In this document: positions 14,455 to 16,449 of the stretch, one piece after another | Numbering within the stretch: position 1 is the first letter of the stretch | Layout of the letters: each line of letters opens with the position of its first letter | Assembly (NCBI RefSeq): GCF_030382115.1 | Contig: NZ_JAUDRJ010000003.1 | Coordinates: forward strand, 4,718,709 to 4,735,157 | DNA from: Nostoc sp. GT001 | GTDB taxonomy: Bacteria; Cyanobacteriota; Cyanobacteriia; Cyanobacteriales; Nostocaceae | Direction: 5' to 3' | DNA: 16,449 bases | Position numbers and translations under genes: made by a program | Notes under the pieces: generated by a model | What the model saw: the letters and a program-made list of their open reading frames with translations, nothing else | Told to the model about the DNA's origin: nothing | Database searches by the model: none

Positions 14455-14912
14455 CTAATTATGCAAAGACTATCTGGTGATATTACTAAGTATGACACTT
14501 CAGATACCTCTTATAACCTAGTGTATCAGTTATCGGGTATTTGAGAAGGGTATTCAGAGGCAGGTTAACTCGTTGGTGTAAACTCTCATAGAGAAGTAGG
14601 CTGTGCGATCGCTGGAACCTTTTAATCAGGATTTTTGTGGTACAAACATACTATTTACTAACTTATACTTACCAAAAGTTTGCCCGCTTGTAATGTTATG
14701 TCAGTATAGCTAGTACAGCCGAAAGTTTGTCTACCTTTAACCAGTTACTCAAAACAACTTGTCTGCCTATTGTCTGGTGAATTGAGATGGTAACTGGATT
14801 TACACCAAGTTGTACTGGTTAGTAGAAACACCCTGTATAATTACACCACTAAATCATTTTTGGAGTCAAACTTTGCCAGGTATTGACTACTCAATACTAT
14901 TCGATTAAGGCA

Positions 14913-14939
14913 AGAGACGGGATAAATCGCTCGGTCTCT
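14913..14939. repeat. Degraded Nostoc-type palindrome past the invertase gene
   Basis: AGAGAC (14913-14918) and GTCTCT (14934-14939) surround GGGATAAATCGCTC, a worn form of the GAGACGCGATAAATCGCGTC repeat also seen at 10860-10879. It starts 10 bases past the invertase stop and may end that transcript. Confidence 0.45.
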
Positions 14940-14948
14940 ACAATCTAT

Positions 14949-16352
14949 CTACAGGCTACAGCCTGGGACTTCGAGACCCTCTGCAAAACTGATTAATTCT
15001 AAGTACTCTGGATTTTCCACCAGCCTTTTAGCAGCTAGCAATCCGGCAATACTCCAAGTTTGATAAATTCGGGCTTCTTTGCCAATTAAACGACCATTAT
15101 TGCCATCGTAGTATTCAGGGAATTTATCTTTAAATAAACGCCTTTCGGCAATAGCGATCGCTGCTTGAGCAAGTTCTGTTCGACCTGCTTTTAGTGCCGC
15201 ACCAGTAAATAACCACAGCAAAACCGGCCAGTTACCGCCGTTGTGATAAGACCAAGCCCTGTTTTTAGAGTCACATCCTGTCACAATTCTCCACTCTAAA
15301 CCATCCATTGCGGGAAAGCAAATTTTAACAGGCATATAGCCGATTAAGTCTTGCCAACGTTGGGCAAATAAATTCATAATGCTTTGAGATTCTTTTTCAC
15401 CAGCTAAGGAAGTTAAAATTGCCATCAGATTTCCCAGCGCAAAAAAGCGAAAATCTATCCGTCCCAGCCCCAAATTTCCCGCTAAATATCCTCCAGTTTC
15501 GGGCAACCACTCGGTCAACCAACTAGGAATTGATTCTGAGTTGATGTTGAATTTATTAACAATTTCTTTACCAAATTCGTTATCTTTATAACGATAGATT
15601 TCTCCCAATCGCTTCAGGTCTAGCCAATAATAGTTGCGGATATGATATTTCAAAGATCCCAATCGCTTATTGACTTTGCTAAGGTAGTTATCGCCATCGC
15701 CATCTGGTAACAGCAATTCACCAGCAGCCCTCAAAGATGCGTAGAATAACACCTGAATTTCTAAAGGATGTTCGTAAACTCCCATGCGACGGTCAATCAT
15801 AAACGCGCCATCGGGAACTAACATTGTTGGGTACATGGAAAACCGATGTACTAAGCAAAGATCCAAAATTAGTTTGATTCCGGCTTGAAAATCTGGCTGA
15901 CGCGCTAGTGACAAATCGCCTGTAGTTTTTTCATAAGCGCGTAGCAAGAGAATCCACCACATACAAGAATCAATCGGGGGAACACGAGCGATCGCTAGTT
16001 CACCAAAATCAGCGACCAAAAATTCCTCATTCCCCTTAGAATGTACTTTAAAACTGGCAGGCATTAATCCCGCTCCTGGTTCAAAGCAGTCTATCTGCTT
16101 TTCATGACTTTGTAATTTCAGTGTTTCTACTAAGAAGTTACGCACAATCTCTGGTTTCCCATACATGAGAAACACCAAGGCAGAAGGGACAAAATCGCGG
16201 AGGAAGCACTGGTCATAATTGAGTGCATCGGCCTCCGCATCTTTGGCGGCTACAGTCCCAATGGGTTTTCCTTGGTAATAAATTACGGAATTTTCCAATA
16301 ATTCCCAAGCTTCTGTTTCCATCTGACTGTTCTTATCGATTGCGCTAGTCAT
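14949..16352 (-). CDS. inv: Alkaline/neutral invertase (GH100)
   Basis: Encodes 467 residues, the length of Anabaena InvA. It hydrolyses sucrose to glucose and fructose in the cytoplasm; in heterocyst-forming cyanobacteria this feeds sugar metabolism and nitrogen fixation. Family blocks are clear: [16 protein letters not shown] (44-59), [15 protein letters not shown] (90-104), [14 protein letters not shown] (124-137), [20 protein letters not shown] (183-202), [20 protein letters not shown] (284-303), [13 protein letters not shown] (368-380) and FPEYYDG (411-417). The catalytic pair is D187 and E413, matching D188 and E414 of Anabaena InvA. No signal peptide is present. A second Met at position 11 is possible, but the N-terminus fits the first. 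No clear ribosome site precedes it. It stands alone. Whether it is InvA or InvB cannot be settled here, though length favours InvA. Confidence 0.95.
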   Translation of the reverse strand: MTSAIDKNSQMETEAWELLENSVIYYQGKPIGTVAAKDAEADALNYDQCFLRDFVPSALVFLMYGKPEIVRNFLVETLKLQSHEKQIDCFEPGAGLMPASFKVHSKGNEEFLVADFGELAIARVPPIDSCMWWILLLRAYEKTTGDLSLARQPDFQAGIKLILDLCLVHRFSMYPTMLVPDGAFMIDRRMGVYEHPLEIQVLFYASLRAAGELLLPDGDGDNYLSKVNKRLGSLKYHIRNYYWLDLKRLGEIYRYKDNEFGKEIVNKFNINSESIPSWLTEWLPETGGYLAGNLGLGRIDFRFFALGNLMAILTSLAGEKESQSIMNLFAQRWQDLIGYMPVKICFPAMDGLEWRIVTGCDSKNRAWSYHNGGNWPVLLWLFTGAALKAGRTELAQAAIAIAERRLFKDKFPEYYDGNNGRLIGKEARIYQTWSIAGLLAAKRLVENPEYLELISFAEGLEVPGCSL

Positions 16353-16425
16353 GGGCGTTTAATTCCACTAATGGTATGTATCGGCTTAATTGTGGAAAGT
16401 ACGCCAGCCTTATCTCAACGGAGAG

Positions 16426-16449
16426 GCAGGGGGCAGGGGCAGGGGGCAG
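16426..16449 (+). repeat. G-rich tandem repeat at the window edge
   Basis: GCAGGGGGCAGGGGCAGGGG with more of the same follows upstream of the invertase start: three G-runs of 4-5 bases separated by CA. This is typical of the short tandem repeats of heterocyst-forming cyanobacteria. It runs off the window, so its length is unknown. Confidence 0.7.

Larger units (their letters stand above)
14433..14948. other. Spacer between the unknown gene pair and the invertase
   Basis: No gene is supported. It holds the operator-like repeat at 14441-14454, a HIP1 site near 14606, a set of interleaved complementary 8-mers at 14741-14813, and a degraded Nostoc palindrome at 14913-14939 that lies just past the invertase stop. 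Confidence 0.55.

Overview
This window looks like chromosomal DNA from a filamentous, heterocyst-type cyanobacterium close to Nostoc/Anabaena. The octamer GCGATCGC (HIP1) occurs about 14 times in 16.4 kb, where chance predicts well under one. The spacers are full of short palindromic repeats of the Nostoc type. The gene set also fits: a cyanobacterial alkaline/neutral invertase (GH100), a DUF938 methyltransferase, DUF4174 and DUF3592 proteins, and a GHL10 glycosidase-like protein. I see no tRNA, rRNA, CRISPR array, prophage or origin.

Layout, left to right. 1-621 has no gene but holds hairpins. 622-894 (-) is a GlsB/YeaQ-type membrane protein. 895-1449 is spacer with a minus-strand terminator and a 125-bp inverted-repeat element. 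1450-1950 (-) is an exported DUF4174 protein, divergent from a small zinc-ribbon protein (1985-2182, +). 2378-3337 (-) is an aldo/keto reductase whose last dozen residues appear lost to a one-base frameshift. Two small unknown genes (3927-4109 + and 4194-4382 -) converge on a 19-bp hairpin. 4557-5138 (-) is an NADPH-dependent FMN reductase. 5139-5926 is a long spacer with what look like eroded minus-strand coding pieces and a strong hairpin before an MFS transporter (5927-7210, +). A 202-bp palindromic MITE-like element starts five bases after the transporter. Then come a small unknown gene (7576-7848, +), a convergent DUF3592 membrane protein (7855-8316, -), and a 751-residue protein (8523-10778, +) joining a GHL10 domain to a two-lobed, pepsin-like aspartic-protease domain.

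10999-12289 is an ISAs1-family insertion sequence with a dead transposase gene (two frameshifts and two stop codons). It sits inside an older palindromic repeat and is bordered by an exact 19-bp direct repeat. To its right are a DUF938 methyltransferase (12409-13050, -), a repeat-rich spacer, two unknown small genes (13559-14026 and 14130-14432, both -), another spacer, and the invertase (14949-16352, -). The window ends in a G-rich tandem repeat.

Most genes stand alone with their own spacers, and I see no multi-gene operon or clear multi-gene system. The aldo/keto reductase and FMN reductase may both be redox or stress enzymes, but they are separated by other genes. The best candidates for something undescribed are the GHL10/aspartic-protease fusion, the eroded 5.2-5.7 kb region and the nested mobile elements.
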